From the NCBI GenBank assembly GCA_913051545.1, contig CAJXCD010000014.1, positions 1 to 33,634 on the forward strand: a stretch of DNA of 33,634 bases, written 5' to 3'. The stretch's first letter is position 1. Every line of letters starts with the position of its first letter. This document shows positions 1 to 9,200 of the stretch, piece by piece. A program made the position numbers and the translations under genes. Source of the DNA: an uncultured Chloroflexota bacterium (lineage in GTDB: Bacteria > Chloroflexota > Dehalococcoidia > Lucifugimonadales > CAJXCD01). Under the pieces are notes generated by a model. The model had not been told where the DNA came from. It worked only from the letters and a program-made list of their open reading frames with translations, and ran no database searches.

Positions 1-36
1 CTTGTCCCCGAGTTTGGACTGCCGACGCAGGATTAG
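1..36 (+). CDS. C-terminal tail of an upstream gene (partial)
   Basis: Frame 1 is open from the window edge and reads LVPEFGLPTQD before a TAG stop at 34-36. The short peptide looks like an ordinary protein C-terminus and lies upstream of a same-strand gene at 203. Eleven codons are too few to name a family, and an open frame this short could be chance. The 166 bases that follow hold no other gene. Confidence 0.3.
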   Translation, partial: LVPEFGLPTQD

Positions 37-168
37 CCACTAACTAACGCTTTCCAGAATTGGAAATAAGTTGCATATGGCTCAGACTAGTTTCTAGTAG
101 GACGATTACCTGGTTATTGTTATATGGTCGGTAATATTACTAATCTAGATGCTTTCATACGTTAATAT

Positions 169-189
169 TCTCAAAATATTTTTTTGAGA
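169..189 (+). promoter_or_regulatory. Hairpin directly before the ribosome site of the first gene
   Basis: An 8-base inverted repeat, TCTCAAAA (169-176) and TTTTGAGA (182-189), has a 5-base loop. Its right arm ends one base before the Shine-Dalgarno-like GGGAG at 190-194, which serves the ATG at 203. If transcribed it could act as a weak leader hairpin or be an operator; the stem is AT-rich, so chance is possible. Confidence 0.3.
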
Positions 190-202
190 GGGAGTTCGGA
201 TA

Positions 203-1048
203 ATGGGATTTAAGCTTGGGTATTCTACCTATGCCTTGAAAATGATCGACCCATTTGATGCCATTCGAATGATTAAGGATACAGGATACGAATTCTTAGA
301 ATTGTGTTTAAGCGAGGATTGTATTACTTCGCCTGCCTCCTTTCCAATTGATAAACAGATTGACCTGCAGAGGTTTTGTGAAGATTCAGGATTCCAGTTC
401 CCGATCTTTTTTGGAGATATAGACGTGTGTGCAAATGCTTCAGATAGGGTAAGTATGCTGGAGCTTACCAAAAAGAAATTTGAAATGGCACATCAAATTC
501 AGTCCGACTATTCCAAGGTTATGATTACCACGACGCCAGGTCGTTCTGCACCCCCGTGGGAATCAGGAAAGGAGCGGATTCGAGACGCATTTCATAGCAT
601 GGCTGATTTGGCTTCAAAGAACGATGTGATATTGGCTGTAGAAGCTCATGCTGGCACCGATTTCGAAACTCCTGAAAAGGTAGTTTGGCTTATAGAGCAA
701 ATTAGTAATCCGAATCTTAAGATTGATCTCGATATTTCACATTTTGTGGTTGAGGGAAGTCGTATTGGTCACAGTGTGAAACTTTGTGCTCCTCATACCG
801 TAATGGTTCACATAAAAGACGGAGAGAAAAAATATGATGAGGTTCGGTTTGATTTACCGGGCAGTGGGAATATAGATGTTATTGAATTCCTTGAAGCACT
901 TAGATTGAACGGTCTAGAAGAGATGCCCGTATATGCCGAAGTAAGCGTACAGCAATCTTCTAGGAAAGATTATGATCCATTGAAAACAGCAGAATTTTGC
1001 TTCACTGTTTTGGATGACGCTCGTAAAAAGCTAGAGAGTTTTAACTGA
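203..1048 (+). CDS. Sugar phosphate isomerase/epimerase family protein (xylose isomerase-like TIM barrel)
   Basis: This 281-residue protein has the size and pattern of the AP-endonuclease-2 / xylose-isomerase-like TIM-barrel family, whose members isomerise or epimerise sugars, inosose or hydroxypyruvate with a divalent metal. The expected metal ligands appear in order at strand ends: Glu147 (AVEAHAG), Asp177 (DLDISH), His203 (VHIKDG) and Glu246 (YAEVSV). No signal peptide or membrane segment is visible, so it should be cytosolic. ATG at 203 follows GGGAG with 8 bases between. The next gene starts 50 bases downstream on the same strand and encodes a Gfo/Idh/MocA dehydrogenase, a pairing common in inositol- and keto-sugar catabolism; the two are probably co-transcribed. 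The substrate cannot be told from sequence. Confidence 0.85.
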   Translation: MGFKLGYSTYALKMIDPFDAIRMIKDTGYEFLELCLSEDCITSPASFPIDKQIDLQRFCEDSGFQFPIFFGDIDVCANASDRVSMLELTKKKFEMAHQIQSDYSKVMITTTPGRSAPPWESGKERIRDAFHSMADLASKNDVILAVEAHAGTDFETPEKVVWLIEQISNPNLKIDLDISHFVVEGSRIGHSVKLCAPHTVMVHIKDGEKKYDEVRFDLPGSGNIDVIEFLEALRLNGLEEMPVYAEVSVQQSSRKDYDPLKTAEFCFTVLDDARKKLESFN

Positions 1049-1098
1049 TTCAAGATATCATAACGAGTGGTTTCTATTATGCCGTTGGAGGTTAATTA

Positions 1099-2373
1099 TT
1101 GGCACCAATCCAGTTGTTACAAGTAGGATGCGGTGGCATGGGCCTACGTCATATATATGGGTTGATTGAACTCAGGGAGAGAGGATTCGATTCATTTGAT
1201 CTCATAGCGTTATGTGACAGGAATGCTTCTTCAGCTGAATACGTTGCCGGTGTAGCTGAAAAAGGTTTGGGAATTAGGCCGCGAATCTACTCAGATAGCA
1301 GAGATATGTTGGATGCTGAGCGTTCAGCAGAAGCGGTGAATATTGTTACCGATACAGCGGCCCATCATGAGTTGGCGCTTCTGGCTTTCGAAGCAGGATT
1401 ACACGTTGTGGTCGAAAAGCCTATGGCTCTAACGGTTCGGGCTTGCCGTACTATGATTAGTGCTTCTAAATCTGCAGGTCTGGTTTTGTCGGTCTCGGAA
1501 AATTACCGTCGTGATCCTATTAATAGAATGACCAAAGCTCTTTTGGAAAGCGGGATTATTGGGGATATAAGATTATCTATAAACCTTTTTACTATGGGTG
1601 GACCAGACGTTCGCCAGGCTGCAGCCTGGCGACACCTAAAGAATAGGGGAGGTATGATTCTGGACTACGGTGTCCACGTGTCTGATTTAACTCTATACAT
1701 GCTTGGTGATGTTGAGAGGGTCTATGCGGAGACTCATTTATGGCAAAAGACCCGGAAAATCGCTGAGCCTCCAGATAGGATGAGGAAATTCTACCAGCAT
1801 CGTGTGAAGGAAGACTTTGAAGAGGAATCTTCTATCATAGAGGCTTCCTCTGAAGATACAGGGGTAGCTGTTTTACGGTTTATATCTGGAGCTATCGGGC
1901 AAATAACATATAGTGACGCGTCTCCAGGTGAATCATCGGACACAGATATTATATATGGAAGTAAGGGTTCGTTAAGATTATCCGTTAGTAGGTCAGGTCA
2001 GCCAGTAAAAGTAACATTTCTTGGCAGAAGTGACCCAGTGGATAGTAACGATCTGTTAAATGAAATTCCTAACTTCAGGCTGGACGAAGTAACGTCCCGT
2101 ATCTTTGGTTCCGGCGACAGAATATACCAGTATGATTCATCCTTTGATGAATCAGATCGTAAATTAATTGCTGTAGAGCTTCAAGATTTTTATGGTGCCG
2201 TAACTAGTGGGCGGTCTCCAGAGGTTTCTGGAGATGTTGGTCTGGATGCGGTAGCTTTTTCATATGCAATTCTAGAGTCAGGGCATTTGTCTAGACCGGT
2301 GGTTTTTAATGATGTTCGTCAAGACCGAATCAATTCATACCAGCAGGAAATAAATGAAATAATAAATATCTAA
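1099..2373 (+). CDS. Gfo/Idh/MocA family NAD(P)-dependent oxidoreductase
   Basis: The protein has 424 residues with an N-terminal Rossmann fold (QVGCGGMGLRH near residues 7-17) and the family's EKPMAL motif, whose Lys is the usual catalytic residue. The middle contains GGMILDYGVHVSD, matching the conserved G-x-D-x-G-x-H-x-x-D substrate/catalytic segment. Such enzymes oxidise or reduce hydroxyl groups of sugars, inositols and related compounds. The start is TTG at 1099, chosen because GGAGGT lies at 1087-1092 with 6 bases of spacing. It is a little longer than the usual 330-390 residues, with an acidic insert around residues 230-255 (FEEESSIIEASSED). It probably forms an operon with the isomerase upstream. 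The specific substrate is unknown. Confidence 0.87.
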   Translation: MAPIQLLQVGCGGMGLRHIYGLIELRERGFDSFDLIALCDRNASSAEYVAGVAEKGLGIRPRIYSDSRDMLDAERSAEAVNIVTDTAAHHELALLAFEAGLHVVVEKPMALTVRACRTMISASKSAGLVLSVSENYRRDPINRMTKALLESGIIGDIRLSINLFTMGGPDVRQAAAWRHLKNRGGMILDYGVHVSDLTLYMLGDVERVYAETHLWQKTRKIAEPPDRMRKFYQHRVKEDFEEESSIIEASSEDTGVAVLRFISGAIGQITYSDASPGESSDTDIIYGSKGSLRLSVSRSGQPVKVTFLGRSDPVDSNDLLNEIPNFRLDEVTSRIFGSGDRIYQYDSSFDESDRKLIAVELQDFYGAVTSGRSPEVSGDVGLDAVAFSYAILESGHLSRPVVFNDVRQDRINSYQQEINEIINI

Positions 2374-2410
2374 TATAAATCAGGGCTTTTTGTTTAACTA
2401 AATTGCGATG

Positions 2411-3163
2411 CTACTCTACCAATGCACTGCGTATAGAGTCTATTTGAGAACCATTTAAGCCGGCTTCCTTTACGTATCCTTCTATACTCCCATAATTTTC
2501 TTTCATATAACGTATCGTGAGTGACATTGATTTTGGGTGACACCTTTCCGATAAATAAGTTTCTATGCTGTAACCATCTGGTATTGTTTCATTCGGTCTG
2601 TCTTCACTGAGATAATGATTTATCTGATATCTTGCCGTAAGTGCAAAGTCTTCCGTAATCATATTTTCCGGTACTCCAGCTATCCCTAGAAGCAAAGCCG
2701 AGATTATGCCTGTGCGGTCTTGACCTCCTGCACAATGGTAGATGGCAGGGAGGATATTTGGAGAGGCTAATGTCGAAAGAATCTGGCCGATGCTACTCTT
2801 CCTCTGGTCTAGGATTTGAGAGTAGCTTTCCGAAACATGCTTGGCATGCTCTACATCTGGTGGTTTTTCGAGGAACACCATGTCTCCGACCATATCTTGG
2901 TGGTGGTAGTAAACAACTGAAGAATCTAGGAATACATTAGGTTCCGCAAGAGTTTCTGATATCTTTCTGAGGTCTACGATCGTTCTTATTCCGTAGTCTA
3001 TCAGGGCCTGCTGGGATTCAGACGATATCCGACCGAGACTTTCAGACCGTATAAATGTTCGCCGACGGGTTATTTTGCCACTCTTGGTGGGATAGCCGCC
3101 GATGTCACGTATATTGTAGATATGTGGGAGGTTTAACCCTATTGATTGGGGTAAATTAATCAC
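2411..3163 (-). CDS. Tyrosine-phosphatase-like protein (Y_phosphatase3 / IphP type)
   Basis: The 250-residue protein carries the cysteine-phosphatase signature HCAGGQDRTG, a C-x5-R loop with Cys144 as nucleophile and Arg150. It also has the N-terminal NIRDIGGY (residues 17-24), typical of bacterial IphP / LipA-like tyrosine or phosphoinositide phosphatases. The general-acid Asp is probably in the stretch at residues 88-95 (HQDMVGD), but I cannot place it firmly. No signal peptide is present. The gene faces the upstream dehydrogenase tail to tail (37 bases between stops) and is divergent from the PhyH gene at 3324. Substrate could be phosphotyrosine, phosphoinositide or a small phosphorylated metabolite. 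Confidence 0.85.
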   Translation of the reverse strand: MINLPQSIGLNLPHIYNIRDIGGYPTKSGKITRRRTFIRSESLGRISSESQQALIDYGIRTIVDLRKISETLAEPNVFLDSSVVYYHHQDMVGDMVFLEKPPDVEHAKHVSESYSQILDQRKSSIGQILSTLASPNILPAIYHCAGGQDRTGIISALLLGIAGVPENMITEDFALTARYQINHYLSEDRPNETIPDGYSIETYLSERCHPKSMSLTIRYMKENYGSIEGYVKEAGLNGSQIDSIRSALVE

Positions 3164-3323
3164 TTTGGTCTTTCACCATTGTAGGAAGTTTAACATTTCT
3201 TGCAATCCACTGTTATCATACCCATGGTTAATGTAAGTACATATATCTGTCATGTTTAGATATACTGGTTACATACGAGTCATATTTTTCCAATGACGGT
3301 TTAATTTCCTAGAGGTGATAGCA

Positions 3324-4103
3324 ATGCTTACTCAGGGACAAAAGAGTTTCTTTGATACGTTTGGATATCTGGTCTTGAGGGAGGTTTTTACTAAGGATGA
3401 AATGGGGACCATCAAACGTGAGTCAGAGGAGATATTTCAGGATGGCTTAGGTAATCGGCTTGATACAGGACGAATAGCACTACAGCCATTTTTTGAGAGA
3501 CGACCATTTTTAGCCGGTCTTGTTGCTGATGATCGAATATATAGTATCGGTGAGGATTTGTTGGGATCTGGATTTTTCTTGTGTGGCACTGAGGGAAATT
3601 TGCATTCTGGCAATACGGCATGGCATGGTGCGGGGATGTGGGACGAGTCGATAAAGGCAGTAAAAATTGGGTTATATACTGAAAGTTTGACCGCTTCGGC
3701 TGGAAGCCTGAGAGTGGTACCTGGGTCTCATCGCAGAGGCTCACCCGATCTATTTGAGTCTCTGCGGCACAGTACACCCAAAGATTTGACCACATCGTAC
3801 GGAGTTCAACAGCCTGATATTCCGTGCACGGTATTAGATACGGAACCTGGTGACTTAGTGGTATTCACTGAGAACATTCTTCATTCTGCATTTGGCGGGC
3901 ACGAAGGCCGTCACCAACACGCGGTCAGTTTTATCGAAAATCCTGACACACCGTCTAAAGAGAAAGATCTAAGGGATTTTTATGCGTCTTCCAAATACTC
4001 ATTGCGCCCGTCCGAATCATATGTCAAAAGTGAAAACTCTAGGATACGTAGTTTAGTATCAAAGAACTTGGAATTGGGATTTGACGTCATGGAAGGTGTA
4101 TAG
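3324..4103 (+). CDS. PhyH-family non-haem iron oxygenase-like protein with an HxA iron site
   Basis: This is a 259-residue phytanoyl-CoA dioxygenase (PhyH) family protein. It opens with the usual FFDTFGYLVLREVFTKDE and has RVVPGSH. A distal His187 (ENILHSAFGG) and Arg196 match the second iron His and the 2-oxoglutarate-binding Arg. The first ligand motif, normally WHxDG, reads WHGAG (His101, Ala103), so the carboxylate ligand is missing; bases 3624-3632 are cat-ggt-gcg. In SyrB2-type halogenases the same Asp-to-Ala change opens a halide site, but an inactive or repurposed protein is equally possible. I chose ATG at 3324 over GTG at 3315 because AGAGGTGA (3311-3318) then sits 5 bases upstream, while the GTG lies inside it. 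The gene is divergent from the phosphatase and ends 5 bases from the convergent opine dehydrogenase-like gene. Confidence 0.85.
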   Translation: MLTQGQKSFFDTFGYLVLREVFTKDEMGTIKRESEEIFQDGLGNRLDTGRIALQPFFERRPFLAGLVADDRIYSIGEDLLGSGFFLCGTEGNLHSGNTAWHGAGMWDESIKAVKIGLYTESLTASAGSLRVVPGSHRRGSPDLFESLRHSTPKDLTTSYGVQQPDIPCTVLDTEPGDLVVFTENILHSAFGGHEGRHQHAVSFIENPDTPSKEKDLRDFYASSKYSLRPSESYVKSENSRIRSLVSKNLELGFDVMEGV

Positions 4104-4108
4104 GGATT

Positions 4109-5203
4109 TTAGATTTTACCCGTCTCTAGAAATATGCCAAGCTTTGTTTTGGAGATTCCTGATATTCCAAGGTCATGCAAGGTTCTTCCGGTTGACCAGG
4201 CATCTGAACCCATGACTACTGAACCTACGTCTACGAATGCTTTCATGATAGGCGTAGGTACGTTGTATTGTTCACCTATCTGACTCCAAGTAACAATTCC
4301 ATATGGAATGTCTTCTGACATCCAACGGTTGTCTAGGGTACCTGGTGCTTTCAATTTAGATAACATAAGGCTGCCATTTATTGTGGACCATAGGTCACCC
4401 TTCGGCCCAAACCCTGCCTGATGGAATCCTTCATTTACTGGAATTAAATTGTATCCCAGCGTTGTGCCTATTGACCTTCGCTCGTCATCTACTTGCATTA
4501 TCACTTTCGCCACAGATGATGACACACCTTCGGCGTAGAAATAAAATTCTCCGCGAGAGTATTCTATGCGACCAGCGTTCATCAACACACCAGCGGGATG
4601 TACTACTGGGTTCATAGATGATAGGCCACATGCCATAGCATCTTTGTATGGAGTCATACCAGGAAATAGTGGTTCAAGCATTTCTACAACTTGGGGTGTT
4701 TTTATGGATGGTAAAACACCGAATCCTAGTCCTGTAATTATTCCCAATATGGTTGCCGTATCAGGAGCAGTTCTACGACATACGTAAGGAGCAGTGTCAA
4801 CTTCTGCTAAAGTAACGTCTGTGCAGCCTGCCTCACGTAATACCCTTGACCATTCCAAGGATCCAAGTGTTCCTGGTATTAGAGTTACTGTATGACCTTT
4901 TTTTAGATGTGGAGCACATACTTCTGCGAATCGTTTGTGTGCGTATGCAGGTACAGTTAGGAGAACTAAGTCTGAAAAATCGAGAGCTTTCTGAATATCA
5001 CTGGTAATTAGATCAATTGTTGCGTTACCTTGTTTTGCTACCCCTTCAAGTTTGATTGTGCGTTTCTTTTCAATAGCCTTGAGTGAAGAATCGAATTCTG
5101 GTAGTTCATAAAGAGCGACACTGTGGCCCTGGAGAGTAAGATTAGCTGCTACTGAAAAACCGGTGTTCCCAGATCCTAGTACAGTTACTGATTTATTTGA
5201 CAT
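4109..5203 (-). CDS. NAD/NADP octopine/nopaline dehydrogenase family protein
   Basis: This 364-residue protein has an N-terminal Rossmann motif GSGNTG (residues 10-15) and the C-terminal opine-dehydrogenase helical domain. The latter is marked by SSMNPVVHPAGVLMNAG, in which His202 corresponds to the family's catalytic His. Opine dehydrogenases reductively condense an amino acid with an alpha-keto acid, or run the oxidation in reverse; many environmental homologues have unknown substrates. ATG at 5203 is preceded on its strand by GAGGTTT about 8 bases away. It is transcribed towards the PhyH gene at 3324, with only 5 bases between the stops. Cytosolic. Confidence 0.85.
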   Translation of the reverse strand: MSNKSVTVLGSGNTGFSVAANLTLQGHSVALYELPEFDSSLKAIEKKRTIKLEGVAKQGNATIDLITSDIQKALDFSDLVLLTVPAYAHKRFAEVCAPHLKKGHTVTLIPGTLGSLEWSRVLREAGCTDVTLAEVDTAPYVCRRTAPDTATILGIITGLGFGVLPSIKTPQVVEMLEPLFPGMTPYKDAMACGLSSMNPVVHPAGVLMNAGRIEYSRGEFYFYAEGVSSSVAKVIMQVDDERRSIGTTLGYNLIPVNEGFHQAGFGPKGDLWSTINGSLMLSKLKAPGTLDNRWMSEDIPYGIVTWSQIGEQYNVPTPIMKAFVDVGSVVMGSDAWSTGRTLHDLGISGISKTKLGIFLETGKI

Positions 5204-5262
5204 TACTTAAACCTCGGAGATGTCATTCTGTAGTTATTTAGTTATCAACATATAATGACATA

Positions 5263-5287
5263 TACCCTTGAGTTTACAGCAAGGGTA
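5263..5287 (-). terminator. Hairpin after the exporter operon
   Basis: TACCCTT (5263-5269) and AAGGGTA (5281-5287) form a perfect 7-base inverted repeat with an 11-base loop. It lies 8 bases past the stop of the minus-strand operon ending at 5295, a suitable place for transcript end or mRNA protection. No T-run follows on the minus strand, so it is not a classical intrinsic terminator. A separate repeat, ATGTCATT (5220-5227) / AATGACAT (5254-5261), lies beside it. Confidence 0.4.
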
Positions 5288-5294
5288 CACGTGA

Positions 5295-6290
5295 TTAAAG
5301 TTTTGTCCTAATTGCCCCACATTTTGAACATGAATCGGATTGACTTGATTCATATTCGGTACCACAAGCAAGGCAAAATTTCGCAGGTTTTTCGGCGACA
5401 GTATCTGGCACGGTATCTTCTTCATTAAACCTTACCAGATTGATTTCATCCAATTCTACCTTAGTGGGTTCAAATATACCTGGCCCACCAATAGTTGAGA
5501 GTATCTCTGAAGGTATGGTCATGTTTCCAGTCTTGTCTATTATTATTTTTCTGGTATCAGACAGGTTTGATACGTTAATATTCGATCCGTGTTCTGCAAC
5601 GAAACGACCATCTATAAGTTCTAATGACCTGTCAGAAAATTCGGTGACCTCCCTGCTGTGAGTAACGACCAGGAAAGAAACATTTACCTCTTCAATAATT
5701 TCTCTGAATAGCTTCAGGATATCTCTACTTGTCACCAGATCTACTGATCCGGTTGGCTCATCTGCTAATATTATTTTAGGTTTTGTGATAAGTGCTCTCG
5801 CGATTGCTATCCTTTGCTTTTCTCCTCCTGATACTTGGGGAGGTAGCATCTTGGCCTGGTCTTTAACTCCTAGTCGTTCCAGCAATTCCATTGCTTTGCG
5901 CCTGGCTTTTCCCGGACTTACTTTTAAATACTTTAAGGGAAGAGCAACGTTGTTAACTACGTTCATGTAAGGCAGCAAATTAGAGTCTTGAAAAACGAAT
6001 GAAACCGTTCTCTGGCGAAGATGAAGTAGTTCCTGTGCATTAAGTCTGGCGATAGAATTCCCTTCATAAAAAATATCGCCAGCTGTCGGTGTCATTAGTC
6101 CACCAAGGCATTTCATTAGTGTCGATTTGCCAGATCCAGATGGCCCTACAACAGAAACGACCTCTTTTTGATGAACCTTAATATATATGCCGCGTAAACC
6201 TACTACATTCCCGTCTACTGCCTCAGTTTCATACACGTGGTATAAGTCATCTGCCCGTAATATTTCCTTACCATTATTTAGTTCAACCAT
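5295..6290 (-). CDS. ABC transporter ATPase (LolD/MacB type) with AbrB-like segment and C-terminal zinc ribbon
   Basis: Residues 1 to about 235 form a complete ABC ATPase: Walker A GPSGSGKST (49-57), Q-loop Gln101, signature VSGGE (153-157), Walker B with Asp177-Glu178, and switch His211. It is most like LolD/MacB/FtsE proteins, which power FtsX-like permeases. The remaining 95 residues are unusual. Residues 246-290 contain IDKTGNMTIPSEIL, resembling the swapped-hairpin start of SpoVT/AbrB domains. Residues 306-324 hold CxxC...CxxC (Cys306, 309, 321, 324), a zinc-ribbon pattern. The ATG overlaps the stop of the upstream permease by one base, so the two are translationally coupled. It is the last gene of the operon starting at 10084. 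The tail may be regulatory or a protein-contact site. Confidence 0.88.
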   Translation of the reverse strand: MVELNNGKEILRADDLYHVYETEAVDGNVVGLRGIYIKVHQKEVVSVVGPSGSGKSTLMKCLGGLMTPTAGDIFYEGNSIARLNAQELLHLRQRTVSFVFQDSNLLPYMNVVNNVALPLKYLKVSPGKARRKAMELLERLGVKDQAKMLPPQVSGGEKQRIAIARALITKPKIILADEPTGSVDLVTSRDILKLFREIIEEVNVSFLVVTHSREVTEFSDRSLELIDGRFVAEHGSNINVSNLSDTRKIIIDKTGNMTIPSEILSTIGGPGIFEPTKVELDEINLVRFNEEDTVPDTVAEKPAKFCLACGTEYESSQSDSCSKCGAIRTKL

Positions 6291-9200
6291 TATTCTTCCT
6301 TAAGCACGGTAGGCAAATCACTTCTAACAGCTCTGAGAGTTGTGAATAATAGTGCTATGAGTACTGCTACAAATACCAGTCCGTTTACTAGTAACACTTG
6401 TATCCAAGGCCAGACGAGTTCACGTGCGATGACCGTTTCTGATTCCAACAGGAGTTGAAAGAGTCCACCCAGTAGAGAGAATAGTCCTGTAAATGCTTCT
6501 GCTAGTCCCAGTCCAAGTAATCCTCCTAAAACGAGGCTTAATGTAAACACTGATATTATTTCAAATATCACTAATCTACTAAGTTGTGTTGCACTAGCTC
6601 CGATTGACTGCAGTATGGCTAATTCACGCCTCCTTCTTGCCAATATCAGAGAAAGAAAAACCAACGAAGAAGCCAGTGCAGCAAATGCTGCTACTATATA
6701 CTGCAGGCTCAAAATCCCTGGCGTTCCAAATATCAACCCACCGTTTCTTTTAACTTCATCGTATGCTTTTGACCAGTCTTCTACAGATGTAACCGTTAGG
6801 TTGCTTTCCAATTGTTCGCTGAGTGCTTCGAGCGCATCTAGACACGAATTCGCTTTTTCATCACATAATTCTACGAACCAAATGATGGCTTTATAGTCAG
6901 CGTTGTCATTCAAATTTTTGAATGTAGAATCATCTATTAAAATAAACGAATTAGACTTATCTTGAGGTACACCTGGGATCCAGTTATGTCCTCCAATGAA
7001 GCCAACTGTAACCTCATTTTGTGTTACCACCTCAGATTGATCCACATAAGGGTAGGTTAGAGTAATGGAATCGAAACCTACTCCATCGTCATCTTCAAAG
7101 GCGTTAAATGGTGAAATAACTCCGCTGAGTCCCCCTTCATCACTTTTGACGGCCAGGTCTAATGTTTCAGCTGCATCTACGCCTGATGTAAAACCAGGTT
7201 CAGACAGTTTGGTTAGGACACTTAAACCACCTTGTACTGATTGATCATTCCAGTGGAGAACGTCTCTGTGATTGCTAGTTAAGACGGCAATATCAATGCT
7301 GTAGCGTTGCCCTTTTATACCGACGGTATCGTTGTATAGTGAGGCTATATTTTTTGGGTAGGGAACCTTTACTAGAGTGATATTGTCTATAGATGAAGTG
7401 AGGAGAGTATTAACCTCTTGATCTGACATCGGTGTAGATAAGTTGATTTTTATATCAGCACCAACACTGGAAGAAGCAGATCTTTCATCCACTAGAGATC
7501 CTGTGTAGCCTTGAAAGGCAGCCATTGTAACTATTGAGATTGTTAGAACAACAATTAGTCCTAGTTGGTTCATTGAGCGATTTAATTCAGAACCCCTGAT
7601 CCCAATCCGGACATCTGATAGTATTTTGGTTTTCCCTAGCAGGAATGTAGTGACTCTAGGAGCGTATCCACTAAGTCTGGCAAAAACAACGGAACCGCCA
7701 ATCCATAGTGTGAAGGGCCCTAAACCGGAAATCAGGCCCGTAATAATCGATAACTTTAGGTTCATGATGTTGATTGCTACAGCAGATAAGCCTAACAAAA
7801 ATAGTAGTATATGTATCAGGAAGATAACTCTGTTTCTTTTAGGTTTAATTTCTTTTTTGATACCCTCTTCTATATCCATTGAGAGGAAACGCTTAGTCTT
7901 AACGAATCCAATCATCATTGACAATCCTACTGTGACGACGAAAATTACGATTGTGGGGATTACGGAGACTTTCGGGCTTAGGGCAAATTCACTTTTTTCA
8001 AATTCCATAAATCCAACAGTGTTGGCAATAAATTCTGCAGAGAGAATTCCTAGAAAATAGCCAATAGTCCATGCAACTGTACTGATTATAAATACTTCCG
8101 ATAAAATAAGACCTAGAAGAGACTTGTTAGTACCTCCGTATACCCGGTGTATAGCGATTTCAGACCTTCGCTGTTCTAGTGCTAAATTCAATCCATACAC
8201 GAGCACAGCTAAAGATAGGAATATCGCAGGAATCATCAAAATGTAGTCGAATATTTGTATTAAGACAACAAATATTGATATATCAGATAGGTAGCCGACA
8301 ATTCCATCCTCATAATTAATTTCTACGTCACCGTAAGTAACAGGGTTCGAAGGAGATCCTTCCATTGATTTTTCGAGTTCATCCAACCATATTTCAGCAT
8401 CTTCTATGGAGCTTGAAGGTATTAATGAGCGATCAATATTAAAAACTAGGAGAGCATGGTCCGTGTCCATCAGTTCTTCAATTTGTTTCGAATTAAGAGA
8501 CGCAGTTGTAAGTAATATTCGTCCAGAAAGATCGTTACCTCTCCAGTTTCCCTCTGAGGGTTTGTAAATACCTGTCACGGACACATTTTCTAAAAGGACT
8601 TTTTGTCTGCAAAACTGTGTGTCCCATTCTCCTTTGTCTAAGTATGATTCGTTGCCATTCTCTGAACTTTCACATGTAATTTCTTGGTCTCTTTCCTGCT
8701 TGTCGGTTACAAATGAATATGTAAGATTTAGTGAGTCGCCAACAGCTAAATTGCGAGCGTTTGCTACTCTTTGAGGTATTAGCACACTACCTGAAGTATC
8801 ATCAAAAGTACTTGCAAACCAACTGCCGTCAACGAGTTTTTCGGCGTAAATGTTCCCGAGCTGTCCATCGATGCCACCAGGCTCAAGGAACATTACTGGA
8901 TTTCTATTGGGGTTATCTTCTATTTCGTCATCTTCAACATCTAAGGTGTCTATACTCTCTAGACGTATATCCTGCGCAAAATATCGAGCTTTAAATTCTG
9001 CTTCCCATCTGTTATCTGCATAAGCATATCTATAGTAGCCTTGTTGAGCGAATACTAGGGTACAGTCCGTAAACTCAACCCTATTAGTAAACTCAGTACA
9101 TATATCAGAAAACTCACCCGTGACACTTGTACGTGAACCAGATTTATAATCAGGTTCATTTTTAAAATAGACTACGCCATCATATGAAATATTTTTAATC

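Noticed and set aside
7626-8060. Open frame of 144 codons opposite the exporter permease
   Set aside because: It is antisense to membrane segments of a well-supported permease; its composition is explained by the complement of hydrophobic codons.
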